Shown here piece by piece: positions 8,896 through 17,843 of a DNA stretch of 64,000 bases. Position 1 is the stretch's first letter. Every line of letters starts with the position of its first letter. The position numbers and the translations under genes are program-made. The notes beneath the pieces were generated by a model, which was given only the letters and a program-made list of their open reading frames with translations, did no database searches and was not told where the DNA came from. This stretch comes from Sporosarcina sp. FSL K6-3457 (lineage in GTDB: Bacteria; Bacillota; Bacilli; Bacillales_A; Planococcaceae). Where the stretch lies: NCBI RefSeq assembly GCF_038007285.1, contig NZ_JBBOWX010000001.1:1319501-1383500 (forward strand), in the 5' to 3' direction.

Positions 8896-10338
8896 ATGGA
8901 ACAGCAACAGGAGAAGAAAATCGGCTTTTGGATGGCTTTACTACCATTAATCGTGATGATCATAGTCATGATCTATACGATTGTAATATTAGAGCAAGGT
9001 CCACATATCCCATTGATCATCGGGACATCGGCAGCAGCATTTGTAGCATGGAGAGCTGGTTATACATGGAAAGAAATTGAGGAAATGATGTACAAGGGGA
9101 TTCGGTTGGCGCTACCAGCAGTCGTTATTATTATTTTAGTAGGGCTGACAATCGGTGCATGGATGGGCGGCGGGATTGTTGCGACGATGATTTACTATGG
9201 TTTGCAAATTATTACACCAGCTTGGTTCCTAGTAACGATTTGTATCATTTGTGCGATTGTTTCGTTAGCAATTGGTAGTTCATGGTCAACAATGGGAACG
9301 ATTGGTGTTGCGGGAATGGGTATTGGCTTGAGTATGGGTATTCCAGCAGGCATGATTGCAGGAGCAATTATTTCTGGTGCTTACTTTGGCGACAAAATGT
9401 CACCGCTTTCAGATACAACGAATTTGGCGGCAGGATTGACAGGGACGGATTTATTTGATCATATTAAGCATATGCTTTACACAACGATTCCAGGGTTAAC
9501 GATAGCGCTTGTGGTCTATGGTTATTTAGGAAATAAATTTGCAACAAATAAAATAGAAGCGATTGAAATCGCACAAACAGCAGCAGTATTACAGGACAGC
9601 TTTCTCATTACACCATGGTTATTGCTTGTACCACTTGCTGTTATTGTGATGGTTGCGTTAAAGGTACCTGCAATTCCTGCTTTGATTGTTGGGATTGTGC
9701 TTGGGTTCTTGTCACAAATCCTCATACAAGGCGGTTCGCTAGTCGGTGGACTTGAAGCACTACAGAGCGGATTTACGATTGCAACTGGCAACGAAATGGT
9801 CGATAAGTTATTTAACGGCGGCGGGTTGGATTCGATGATGTATACTGTGTCGATGACAATTGTTGCGATGACATTTGGGGGAATCTTAGAGTTTTCAGGG
9901 ATGCTAAAAGCAATGATGAATCAGTTGTTAAAGGTAGTAAAATCGACAGGATCCTTGATTGCTTCAACGATTGCAGCTTGTTTCATGACGAATGCTACAT
10001 GTTCGGAACAGTACATTTCAATTGTAGTACCCTCACGGATGTTTAGTAAAGCGTACAAGGATATGGGATTGCATTCGAAGAATTTATCGCGTTCATTAGA
10101 AGATGGTGGAACACTGACGTCTGTTTTCATCCCGTGGAATACATGTGGTGTGTTCATTTTAGGAACACTAGGTGTGGGGGTTGTTGAATACGGACCCTAT
10201 GCAATTTTGAACTTGGTTATTCCATTTATTTCAATTTTGTATGCGGTTACAGGATTTACGATTGTCAAGCTGACTGAAGAGGAAAAGATGGCAAATGCTA
10301 AAGAGGATCTAAAGAATGAAGAACTTAGTGTAGGGTGA
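8896..10338 (+). CDS. NhaC-family sodium/proton-type antiporter
   Basis: A 480-residue polytopic membrane transporter. The features GSSWSTMGTIGVAGMGIG, the SGAYFGDKMSPLSDTTNLA motif and TNATCSEQYIS are diagnostic of NhaC-family antiporters, which include Na+/H+ exchangers and the malate/lactate antiporter MleN of B. subtilis. Because it shares a cre-controlled promoter region and an operator with a racemase operon and sits beside its regulator, it more probably imports an organic acid, amino acid or peptide-like substrate in exchange for Na+ or a product. GGGGG precedes the ATG. A shared terminator separates it from the convergent regulator gene. Confidence 0.85.
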   Translation: MEQQQEKKIGFWMALLPLIVMIIVMIYTIVILEQGPHIPLIIGTSAAAFVAWRAGYTWKEIEEMMYKGIRLALPAVVIIILVGLTIGAWMGGGIVATMIYYGLQIITPAWFLVTICIICAIVSLAIGSSWSTMGTIGVAGMGIGLSMGIPAGMIAGAIISGAYFGDKMSPLSDTTNLAAGLTGTDLFDHIKHMLYTTIPGLTIALVVYGYLGNKFATNKIEAIEIAQTAAVLQDSFLITPWLLLVPLAVIVMVALKVPAIPALIVGIVLGFLSQILIQGGSLVGGLEALQSGFTIATGNEMVDKLFNGGGLDSMMYTVSMTIVAMTFGGILEFSGMLKAMMNQLLKVVKSTGSLIASTIAACFMTNATCSEQYISIVVPSRMFSKAYKDMGLHSKNLSRSLEDGGTLTSVFIPWNTCGVFILGTLGVGVVEYGPYAILNLVIPFISILYAVTGFTIVKLTEEEKMANAKEDLKNEELSVG

Positions 10339-10345
10339 TGCAAAT

Positions 10346-10388
10346 AAGAAAGGAAAGTTCACGACAGATACGTGAACTTCCCTTCTTT
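10346..10388. terminator. Bidirectional terminator
   Basis: Imperfect stem of about 18 bp with core AAGTTCACG / CGTGAACTT between two convergent genes; A-rich and T-rich flanks serve both strands. Confidence 0.75.
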
Positions 10389-10389
10389 G

Positions 10390-11637
10390 TTAAAAAATGG
10401 GAAAGTTGAATTCGTAAAGTGCCCGTGGGCGACCTTGTCGGTAGGTCATTTCTTCACCGACGATTGTTATGTAATTAAACTCCACCATCTTTTTGAGTGT
10501 GCGTTCGGCAGTTCTCCGTGTAACATTCAAATGTAGCGCTAAGTCAGTTGCAGTAAATTGTTTAGCATGACGGGATTGACTAAATAATAATAATTTTGAA
10601 ATGTTTGCGGGACTTAACTTTGTTTTGTCGGCCATTTCTACGAGTACAGGTTCGTTGATTTTCATCGCGATAGCTGTGTTGGATTGCGGAAATGGGCCAT
10701 GCAGTTTTTTGTTAGCATCTAGCATATAAAATGATTGGCTATCACTTTCATGAATGAGATTAAGTGCAAAGCGTGCATTTTCAGTGGCATCGACAATTGT
10801 TTCACCACAGCCAAAGGCTAATTTAGCTTTAGTGGCGAATGTTTGGAACAGTGACAAGAATTCATTGTTTCTTAATGAAAATTCGATATTACCCATCGTT
10901 GTATATAATGTATAGCCTTCATGCTGTTCATTCCATTGTGCCTTCATAAGGGCTGCCATTTTTTCGACGGATGTTTCAAGGTCTTTGGAGTGGGGTATTC
11001 CTTTGATGAGACCGACGGCGATTTGGGCAGCCTTACTTTTTTGTAAAATGGCTTGCTGTTTTGCGGTTTCAATTGTACGTAAAATAGAGCTTTCAGGATC
11101 AATCATCTTATACGCAGGAATCTGCTGCTGTTGAAGCTGCTCGTAAACAGCATGGACACTCGTGATCGCCATATCAGTTTTTCCTTGAATGGATAGTAGC
11201 TTGTGATAGGCGACGATATCTTGAAGATTGTCACCATCATCTAGCGCATGAATGAACGGTAATTCGAGTGCTTGGTTCAAATCTTTTAAGACATTTTCAA
11301 TGAGTGATTTTTCACGTACATCAATGGAAATACGATTTAAGTCTACTTGTTCTTTTGCGGATATGTGAAGTAAAGTAATCGCGATAGCCGTTTCGTCTTG
11401 CTTTAAGTAAAGGACTGGAATCGTAAAGTCTATGAGTCGGTCCTGTGCGTAAAAGTAGGGCAGCGAGCCAGAGAATAGGATGGCATCACAAGGTTTGAGT
11501 GTTTGTAGTAAACTTGGAGCCGCCTTGGGTTCATCATAACGATACGAATGAAGTTCGATATCTTGTCGATCGGCAACGAGTTGTTCTGTACGCTGGCAAA
11601 AATCATGTGAGCCGATGACGGCAATTTTAACTTTCAT
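10390..11637 (-). CDS. Transcriptional regulator with C-terminal winged HTH
   Basis: A 415-residue cytoplasmic protein. The N-terminal 200 residues (IAVIGSHDFCQRTEQLV...) look like a periplasmic-binding-like or PrpR-like sensing fold. A middle stretch, FGCGETIVDATENARFALN, resembles the degenerate GGDEF-like domain of PucR-type regulators. The last 80 residues hold a winged helix-turn-helix (FTATDLALHLNVTRRTAERTLKKM). AAGGAGA followed by nine bases picks ATG 11637 rather than the longer frame. It is flanked by an NhaC-type transporter and a divergent enolase-superfamily gene that carry the same direct-repeat operator, so I infer it controls both. The effector is unknown. Confidence 0.72.
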   Translation of the reverse strand: MKVKIAVIGSHDFCQRTEQLVADRQDIELHSYRYDEPKAAPSLLQTLKPCDAILFSGSLPYFYAQDRLIDFTIPVLYLKQDETAIAITLLHISAKEQVDLNRISIDVREKSLIENVLKDLNQALELPFIHALDDGDNLQDIVAYHKLLSIQGKTDMAITSVHAVYEQLQQQQIPAYKMIDPESSILRTIETAKQQAILQKSKAAQIAVGLIKGIPHSKDLETSVEKMAALMKAQWNEQHEGYTLYTTMGNIEFSLRNNEFLSLFQTFATKAKLAFGCGETIVDATENARFALNLIHESDSQSFYMLDANKKLHGPFPQSNTAIAMKINEPVLVEMADKTKLSPANISKLLLFSQSRHAKQFTATDLALHLNVTRRTAERTLKKMVEFNYITIVGEEMTYRQGRPRALYEFNFPIF

Positions 11638-11716
11638 AATATAGAGTCTCCTTATTGTTTGAGGCATAAGCCGGATTGGCTGACGCATTTAGTCAGGCGC
11701 CTTGTACTTTTTTATA

Positions 11717-11734
11717 TAGCGACTATTTAGCGAC
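11717..11734 (+). promoter_or_regulatory. Direct-repeat operator TAGCGAC-N4-TAGCGAC, site 2
   Basis: Two perfect TAGCGAC half-sites 11 bp apart in the intergenic gap between the regulator and the racemase gene, matching site 1 at 8837-8854. Confidence 0.62.
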
Positions 11735-11783
11735 AATGATATAATAAATAAAAACAATTTGCCAATAGAAAGGTTTGAAAAGA

Positions 11784-12896
11784 ATGAAGATTACTGAAAT
11801 TGAAATTTATGCAATTCATTTACCGCTCTATGAACCATTTGTTATTAGCTATGCAACCTACGATTATATGCCTTCGATTATCGTCAAACTAACGACGGAT
11901 ACAGGTCATGTCGGCTACGGGGAAAGTGTAGCGGATGATCATGTTACAGGTGAGAGCTGGGCAGGGACGTTTGCTGTGTTGAAAAATACACTAGCGCCTA
12001 AGCTTATTGGAGAAAATCCGAAAAATATGGAGCGCATTCATGAATTGATGGATTCAGAAATTTACGGTGTTCCCACTGCAAAAGCCGCACTTGATATTGC
12101 GTGCTACGACGTAGTAGGCAAAGCATTGGGTATCCCGGTTTATGATTTGCTTGGTGGAAGATATCACGAGGAATTCCCAATTACGCATGTGTTAAGTATT
12201 GGCTCTCCGGAAAAGATGGCGAATGAGGCGGAAGAGCGAGTAACTGCTGGCTATCGCTCATTAAAAATGAAAGTCGGTACGCAAGTTGCGGAAGACGTGA
12301 AAAGGATTGAGGCAGTTCGTGCACGTGTCGGAGAGGATATAGCGATTCGTGTGGATGTCAACCAAGGCTGGAAAAATAGTGCCAATACTTTGCAAGGGCT
12401 TCAAAAGCTTGAACATTGCTCGCTAGACTGGTTGGAGCAGCCTGTGATGGCGGATGATATCGATGGCATGGTAGAAGTGAAATCGAAATCATCGACGCCA
12501 ATGATGATTGACGAAGGACTGCGCGGTGTGCGTGATATGCGAGAAATCATTGCCAAAAGAGCAGCCGACAAAGTGAATATTAAGTTGATGAAGTGCGGTG
12601 GCATATATCCGGCAACGAAGCTTGCACATATGGCAGAGATGGCTGGTATTGAGTGTCAAGTAGGTTCGATGGTTGAATCATCTATCGGTTCGGCAGCAGG
12701 ATTCCATGTGTCATTTTCGAAAAAAGTCATTACGAGTGTGGAATTAACGGGGCCACTGAAGTTCAGTAAAGATGTTGGGAATTTACACTATGATGTACCG
12801 TTCATTCGCTTGACTGACAAACCTGGATTAGGAATAGATATTGACGAACAAGTGCTACAAGAACTAACGGTGTTTTCAGAGAAGGTCATCGGATGA
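11784..12896 (+). CDS. Enolase-superfamily racemase/epimerase (mandelate racemase/muconate lactonizing type)
   Basis: A 370-residue TIM-barrel enzyme with an N-terminal capping domain. The catalytic pattern is complete: the K-x-K lysine motif in SLKMKVG, metal ligands in RVDVNQGW, WLEQPV and MMIDEG, the second-side lysine in NIKLMKCGG, and VGSMVESSIG near the end. This two-lysine layout suits 1,1-proton transfer such as dipeptide epimerisation or N-acyl amino acid racemisation. The C-terminal D-x-D ammonium-binding motif of L-Ala-D/L-Glu epimerases is not evident (VELTGPL instead), so I do not assign a substrate. AGAAAGG at 11767-11773 fits ATG 11784, not the TTG at 11775. Its stop overlaps the next start. 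Confidence 0.8.
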   Translation: MKITEIEIYAIHLPLYEPFVISYATYDYMPSIIVKLTTDTGHVGYGESVADDHVTGESWAGTFAVLKNTLAPKLIGENPKNMERIHELMDSEIYGVPTAKAALDIACYDVVGKALGIPVYDLLGGRYHEEFPITHVLSIGSPEKMANEAEERVTAGYRSLKMKVGTQVAEDVKRIEAVRARVGEDIAIRVDVNQGWKNSANTLQGLQKLEHCSLDWLEQPVMADDIDGMVEVKSKSSTPMMIDEGLRGVRDMREIIAKRAADKVNIKLMKCGGIYPATKLAHMAEMAGIECQVGSMVESSIGSAAGFHVSFSKKVITSVELTGPLKFSKDVGNLHYDVPFIRLTDKPGLGIDIDEQVLQELTVFSEKVIG

Positions 12897-13618
12897 ATGA
12901 ACGACAGTTAGTGTTGAAAAATGGTGAAAAAATAGACGTTATCCAACTAACGGGGGGCCATCTCGATGAAATTCTAGCTCTACAACAGAAAGTCATTGAA
13001 TCGCTGACAACGGGTGCTTTTTTACAGCCATTGATGCCAGAAGAATTCCTTACGATTTTGCACGGCAAAGGAATGATGATTGGTGCTTATTATAAGGACC
13101 GACTAATTGCATTTCGCGCGATGTTTGAACCAGAAGCTGATGAGGAAGAGCATTTAGGTATTGATGCGGGCGTGCCGGTGGCTGAGTTGTCTACGGTCAT
13201 TTATTCGGAAATATCGAATGTGGATCCTCATTTTCGGGGAAATAATTTGCAAGTATTACTAGGGGAAATTTTGATGCAAGAAATTGATACAGAAAAGTTT
13301 CACTATGTGTGTACAACCGTTGCTCCGTTTAATATCGCTAGCTTGAAGGACAAATTTGCACATGGAATGAAAATTGTTGCTCTCAAAGTGAAGTATGGTG
13401 ATTTACTAAGATATATTTTAGTGAAAAATTTACTACAGACCTTGCAAGAAAAGGCTATAGATAGTTGTGAAATTCCAATGGCCGATACTGCACAACAACA
13501 ACGCTATCTTGAAGATGGCTGGCAAGGAACGGCGATAAAACAAGTGGATAACCAGTGGGTCGTTCGCTATGAAAAAATAATGTTATTTTCAGAATATAAT
13601 CCTACTCCGAGAACATAA
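12893..13618 (+). CDS. GNAT-like acetyltransferase
   Basis: A 241-residue soluble protein that reads as a GNAT-fold N-acyltransferase: a strand-rich core with GMMIGAYYKDRLIAFRAMFEP, then LSTVIYSEISNVDPHFRGNNLQVLLGEIL, where HFRGNNLQ stands in for the acetyl-CoA-binding R/Q-x-x-G-x-G/A loop. The start ATGA overlaps the stop of the racemase gene by 4 bp, which implies translational coupling. I infer that it acylates or deacylates the racemase substrate (as in N-succinylamino acid racemase pathways) but the sequence alone does not prove it. Confidence 0.65.
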   Translation: MNERQLVLKNGEKIDVIQLTGGHLDEILALQQKVIESLTTGAFLQPLMPEEFLTILHGKGMMIGAYYKDRLIAFRAMFEPEADEEEHLGIDAGVPVAELSTVIYSEISNVDPHFRGNNLQVLLGEILMQEIDTEKFHYVCTTVAPFNIASLKDKFAHGMKIVALKVKYGDLLRYILVKNLLQTLQEKAIDSCEIPMADTAQQQRYLEDGWQGTAIKQVDNQWVVRYEKIMLFSEYNPTPRT

Positions 13619-13638
13619 GTGGAGTAGGATTATTTTAT
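13598..13638 (+). terminator. Terminator overlapping the GNAT gene's 3' end
   Basis: An 11-bp perfect stem (AATCCTACTCC / GGAGTAGGATT). The left arm lies inside the last codons of the GNAT gene. Confidence 0.8.
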
Positions 13639-13788
13639 TATCAAATTAATCAGTTAGAGACATAACTAACAATGTGGTTAGGCGATAATACCTATGGTTA
13701 AAATTATTGATTTAAGAAGATGTGACTATGACAGATTATGAATTTAAGTTATACTGATAGATGGAATTAATTTGTAGGAGGAAAAGGA

Positions 13789-15477
13789 ATGAAGTTTACA
13801 GTAGGTCGAAAATTATGGAGTGGATTTTTATCGCTTCTTATTTTAATGGTTATTATTGGTGGGGTAGGTTTTGGGTCATTGTCCAAAACAAATAATGATT
13901 TTAATGATTTGATGAATGAGCAAGTATCGAAAACAATTGTATTTGAGAAAATAGGGTCACTTCAAAATAAGCTTTCGGGTGATATTCGGAGTTTTTTATT
14001 GTTTAGACAAGAGTCATTTTTGAAAAGTCGGACGGAAACAATTACAGAGCTTGACCGTCAGTCGGGAATACTAGAACAAATGAAATGGTCTAATGACGAA
14101 CGCGTATTGCTTGATGAATTAAAAGAATCACGAGCGAGTTATATACAAACCACAGATTTAGCCATCAGTGAGTTCGGGGCTGGTCAAGAAGAAAGAGCTT
14201 TGAATATTGCGAGTGACGCGACTTTCTTTGAAACGGAAATCATGGAGAAAATTGATGAATTGATTGTGTATCAAACAGATCAAACGTATCAAGTAAATGA
14301 TGATATTCAAGAGTTAATAAAGTGGATACGTATAGTGATGGTTGGGTTACTTGTTGTTGCTCTGTATGTGAGCATTTCTGTGGCAATTATCCTTGGTCGT
14401 AGTATTGCGCGACCTGTTGGGAAAATGACAGCAGCATTGACGGAAATCGCAGCAGGAAATCTTGCGATAGAGCCTGTTATCATTCGCAATAAAGATGAGA
14501 TTGGCGACATGGCAACTGCCTTTAATAGCATGACGAAAGACCTTCGGGGAATTATTTCGAATGCACATGAGTCTGCACTCCAGCTTGCAGCCCAAGCTGA
14601 AGAATTGTCGGCAAGTTCTGAGGAAAGTCTTGCAGCATCTGAAATGGTGGCACAAACGACGGAAATGAACCTAATGGGAAGTGAGTCCCAGGCGGAAATT
14701 GTTAGCAAGACGAATGTAGCTATTGGAGAAGTAGTTACGGGTATTAATCGAATTACGGATGATAATGAAGCAATGTTGTTATCATCAGAGGATGTTGCGC
14801 GTCTGGTCAAAGAGGGTGCCTCACTTATGGAGGATGTTAATGGTCAAATGACAGTGATTAGCTCCGCAATTGGGCAATCGGCAGGTATCATGAGTGGTAT
14901 GGCGAATTATTCGGAGGAAATTCGGAAAGTTACGTCTTTGATTACGGATATTGCTGAACAGACAAACTTATTGGCACTGAACGCGGCGATTGAAGCAGCA
15001 CGGGCTGGGGAGCATGGAAAAGGCTTCGCGGTTGTAGCGGAAGAAGTGAGACATCTTGCAGAACAGTCAAAACGTTCTGCAGGAGAAATTGGGAATATGA
15101 TTGATACGATGATTGGTAGCGTTGCACAGGCTGTTACGAGCACGGAAGATGGTAATAAACGTGTAGAAGAAGGGCTTGTTGTGACAGAGCGAACGCGCGA
15201 TGTTTTCAGTCGCATCGAACAGGCAGCTAGCGATGTCAGTGGTAAAGTAACAACTGTTTCTGTTGCCATTGACCAGATTCGTACAATGACGGACGAAGTG
15301 TCAGCAGGATCTGTGAAAGTGCAGGAACTAGCTGCTGAATCAGCAGAAGCTGCTCAGTCAACAAGTGCGGCGACAGAGCAACAGTTGGCTGCTAACCAGG
15401 AGATTTCGTCCAGCGCACAATTGCTAGCGGAGCTTTCGGAAAAACTGCAAAGTGATATGGGACGATTTAAAGTGTAA
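13789..15477 (+). CDS. Methyl-accepting chemotaxis protein
   Basis: A 562-residue chemoreceptor: first membrane segment near residues 11-30, an extracytoplasmic four-helix-bundle domain (with LSGDIRSFLLFRQ), second membrane segment near 182-205, HAMP, and a cytoplasmic signalling domain with tip [27 protein letters not shown] lies upstream of the ATG. It is a single-gene unit with its own terminator. The sensory ligand is unknown; the sensor is unrelated in detail to that of the receptor at 6988. Confidence 0.92.
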   Translation: MKFTVGRKLWSGFLSLLILMVIIGGVGFGSLSKTNNDFNDLMNEQVSKTIVFEKIGSLQNKLSGDIRSFLLFRQESFLKSRTETITELDRQSGILEQMKWSNDERVLLDELKESRASYIQTTDLAISEFGAGQEERALNIASDATFFETEIMEKIDELIVYQTDQTYQVNDDIQELIKWIRIVMVGLLVVALYVSISVAIILGRSIARPVGKMTAALTEIAAGNLAIEPVIIRNKDEIGDMATAFNSMTKDLRGIISNAHESALQLAAQAEELSASSEESLAASEMVAQTTEMNLMGSESQAEIVSKTNVAIGEVVTGINRITDDNEAMLLSSEDVARLVKEGASLMEDVNGQMTVISSAIGQSAGIMSGMANYSEEIRKVTSLITDIAEQTNLLALNAAIEAARAGEHGKGFAVVAEEVRHLAEQSKRSAGEIGNMIDTMIGSVAQAVTSTEDGNKRVEEGLVVTERTRDVFSRIEQAASDVSGKVTTVSVAIDQIRTMTDEVSAGSVKVQELAAESAEAAQSTSAATEQQLAANQEISSSAQLLAELSEKLQSDMGRFKV

Positions 15478-15487
15478 TGCTTAAATG

Positions 15488-15538
15488 AAAAAGACATCCT
15501 TTAGCCCTGAAATTCAGAGGGCGAAGGGTGTCTTTTTT
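15488..15538 (+). terminator. Terminator of the chemoreceptor gene
   Basis: A long, nearly perfect stem with outer AAAAAGACA / TGTCTTTTT pairing and inner GCCCT / AGGGC, ending in six T. Confidence 0.85.
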
Positions 15539-15677
15539 ATTATAAAAAATTCATTATTCAGGTGAAAAGATATAGAAATTTACGAATTATTTACATGAAC
15601 ATTACCTGTTCGTCATATAGCTCTTGCATCTATCCGGTAAAATGAATGTAATGAATTATCGAATGGAGAGAGTCTTT

Positions 15678-17432
15678 TTGATCAAATTGCAGGAAAATCA
15701 TTTACCAACATTACTTTTTAGTATTCTACGAAATAAAGATATTCAAACAGTTTTCCAACCGATTCTATCTCTGGAGCACGGAACGGTGCTTGGATATGAG
15801 GCATTAAGTCGAGGACCAGCAAATACTCCCTTACAAAATCCTGAAAAATTATTTACATATGCAATGGAAAATAATCAGCTTTGGGAATTGGAATCCCTTT
15901 GTCGCACTAAGGCATTAGAAAGTGCACACGGTCTTCAGATTAAGGAAAAGCTGTTTTTAAACGTGAATCCTAATATTATGAACGACACAAAATTTAGACA
16001 AGGATTTACAAAAGACTATTTAGGACGATTTAACATGGATGCTGAAAAAATCGTTTTCGAAATTACCGAGAAAGAGGCAATTGTAAATTTAACGCACTTT
16101 AAGCAAACCGTCAGTCATTATAAAGAGCAGAAGTATCAAATTGCGATTGATGATGTGGGATCAGGTTATTCTGGTTTGAATATTTTAACAGATATCCATC
16201 CTCATTTTATGAAGTTGGATATGAAGTTAATTCGCAATATTGATGTTGATAGAACAAAGCAGTCATTAGTAAAAAGCTTATGTGAATTTGCTGCACATTC
16301 TCAAATCCAAATCATTGCTGAAGGGATTGAAACAAAGGAGGAATTGGCAAAACTCATTGAATTAGGCGTTCGTTTTGGACAAGGCTACTATATTCAAAAG
16401 CCGAATTCGAGCCTATTACCGATAAGGGAAGAGGTCATTGCATTGATTGTTGATGAAAATAAGCGTAAGCAAAGGCAATCGTTTAACAGAGTAACGGATA
16501 CATTTGTTAAAAATATGTCCACTGCTTTACAAACGCTAGATAGTAATGTACTAATTGCTGAAGTGAAATCATTGATGGATCAAGATCAATTGGTACCGGG
16601 ATTTTGCGTCATACAGCATGATCGTGTAGTAGGCGTGATTACGCGTAACCAATTGCATTTGAAAATTAGTGGTCCCTACGGTTATAGTTTGTATAGCAAA
16701 AATTCAATAGCTGAAATTATGGAAGAGGACTTTTTGGAAGTCGATATTAATACGCCGATTCATAAGGTAGCGAAATTAGCGATGTTAAGAGATCCAGGAC
16801 AACTGTATGATTTTATTACGGTGACGGAAAATGGCAAGTATTTCGGGATTGTTACGGTGAAGGAATTATTGGAGAAGACGATGGAAATTGAAGTTAATTT
16901 TGCGAAGCATATGAATCCACTGACAGAATTACCTGGAAATAATTTGATAGAGCAGCAGTTGCAGCGCTGTTTGGAGACGGACGAGGGATATGGTGCCCTC
17001 TACTTGGATTTAGACAATTTCAAGCCTTATAATGATGTTTACGGTTTTGAACAAGGTGACCAAGTACTTATACATCTTGCGGACCTGTTGAAGGGTATTG
17101 TCTCTCGGGATGATTTTATTGGTCATATTGGCGGAGATGATTTTATTGTCATCGCATCGTCTGAACAAAGTGTTTTGTATTGTCAGCAAATCATCGAACA
17201 GTTTGATGCTTCTATTCAACAATTTTATACGGAGCAGGACATCGAGAATGGTTGGATTATTTCAAAGAATAGACATGGCAAAGAGGAGTCGTTTCCAATA
17301 TTAACGATTTCCATCGCGGGAATCATGAATCATCATTTCCAGTCGACAGCTGATTTAGCAAAAAAAGTGAGTGAAGTGAAGAAGCAGTGTAAGCAGTTGG
17401 TTGGTAGTAATTACTTGTTTCTAGAAAATTAA
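15678..17432 (+). CDS. EAL-CBS-GGDEF cyclic-di-GMP protein
   Basis: A 584-residue cytoplasmic protein. The N-terminal EAL domain has EALSRG, NVNP, EITE, the DDVGSG loop, KLDM, AEGIET and the GQGYYIQKP end motif, so c-di-GMP phosphodiesterase activity is plausible. A CBS pair follows (VPGFCVIQHDRVVGVITR and QLYDFITVTENGKYFGIVTV). The C-terminal GGDEF-type domain has GGDDF at its active loop and lacks an RxxD inhibitory site, so cyclase activity is doubtful and it may only bind nucleotide. GGAGAG at 15665-15670 selects the TTG start at 15678. It stands alone next to a chemoreceptor. Confidence 0.85.
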   Translation: MIKLQENHLPTLLFSILRNKDIQTVFQPILSLEHGTVLGYEALSRGPANTPLQNPEKLFTYAMENNQLWELESLCRTKALESAHGLQIKEKLFLNVNPNIMNDTKFRQGFTKDYLGRFNMDAEKIVFEITEKEAIVNLTHFKQTVSHYKEQKYQIAIDDVGSGYSGLNILTDIHPHFMKLDMKLIRNIDVDRTKQSLVKSLCEFAAHSQIQIIAEGIETKEELAKLIELGVRFGQGYYIQKPNSSLLPIREEVIALIVDENKRKQRQSFNRVTDTFVKNMSTALQTLDSNVLIAEVKSLMDQDQLVPGFCVIQHDRVVGVITRNQLHLKISGPYGYSLYSKNSIAEIMEEDFLEVDINTPIHKVAKLAMLRDPGQLYDFITVTENGKYFGIVTVKELLEKTMEIEVNFAKHMNPLTELPGNNLIEQQLQRCLETDEGYGALYLDLDNFKPYNDVYGFEQGDQVLIHLADLLKGIVSRDDFIGHIGGDDFIVIASSEQSVLYCQQIIEQFDASIQQFYTEQDIENGWIISKNRHGKEESFPILTISIAGIMNHHFQSTADLAKKVSEVKKQCKQLVGSNYLFLEN

Positions 17433-17500
17433 CTTATTTCGTAACTACTTAGGTCCATGAATCGTATCGAAAAACTCTATCTGGGTATTTATTTAGTAGA

Positions 17501-17646
17501 GTTGAACTAAAAAGAGCTACTTACAACGCTCGGCGCTTGGGGATGCCTCCCGCAATGAGCCAGACAGCAAACCGCTGTCAGTCTCATTACTTCGGCGACC
17601 CCAGTAGCCGCCTTCGCTGGAGATTATAAGGAATCATTAGTTCAAC
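17501..17646. repeat. Dispersed structured element, family 1, copy 1 (MITE/REP-like)
   Basis: A 146-bp element bounded by perfect 10-bp inverted ends (GTTGAACTAA 17501-17510; TTAGTTCAAC 17637-17646). Inside is a nested hairpin: TGGGG/CCCCA (17538-17542; 17599-17603), AATGAG/CTCATT (17554-17559; 17583-17588) and GACAGC/GCTGTC (17563-17568; 17574-17579). It shares its core with 34050-34155 and, partly, with 22300-22425, and the stems differ by compensatory changes. It fills most of the 411-bp gap before helD; no gene is seen in that gap. Confidence 0.7.
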
Positions 17647-17843
17647 GTAAAAAAGCTGATTGCCTTTGTGCATTCAGCTTTTTCTGTGGTCTTAATGAAA
17701 TAATCGGGGAAAACAGAATCATTCTACTATTATAGTTGCTACTATCCAGACTGAATGGTAAGATTCAATTCTGTCTAAAAAACCCCAACATCTTCTATCT
17801 AGTAACGCAGGACGCAAAATACGATAAATGGAGGGCTTGCCTC

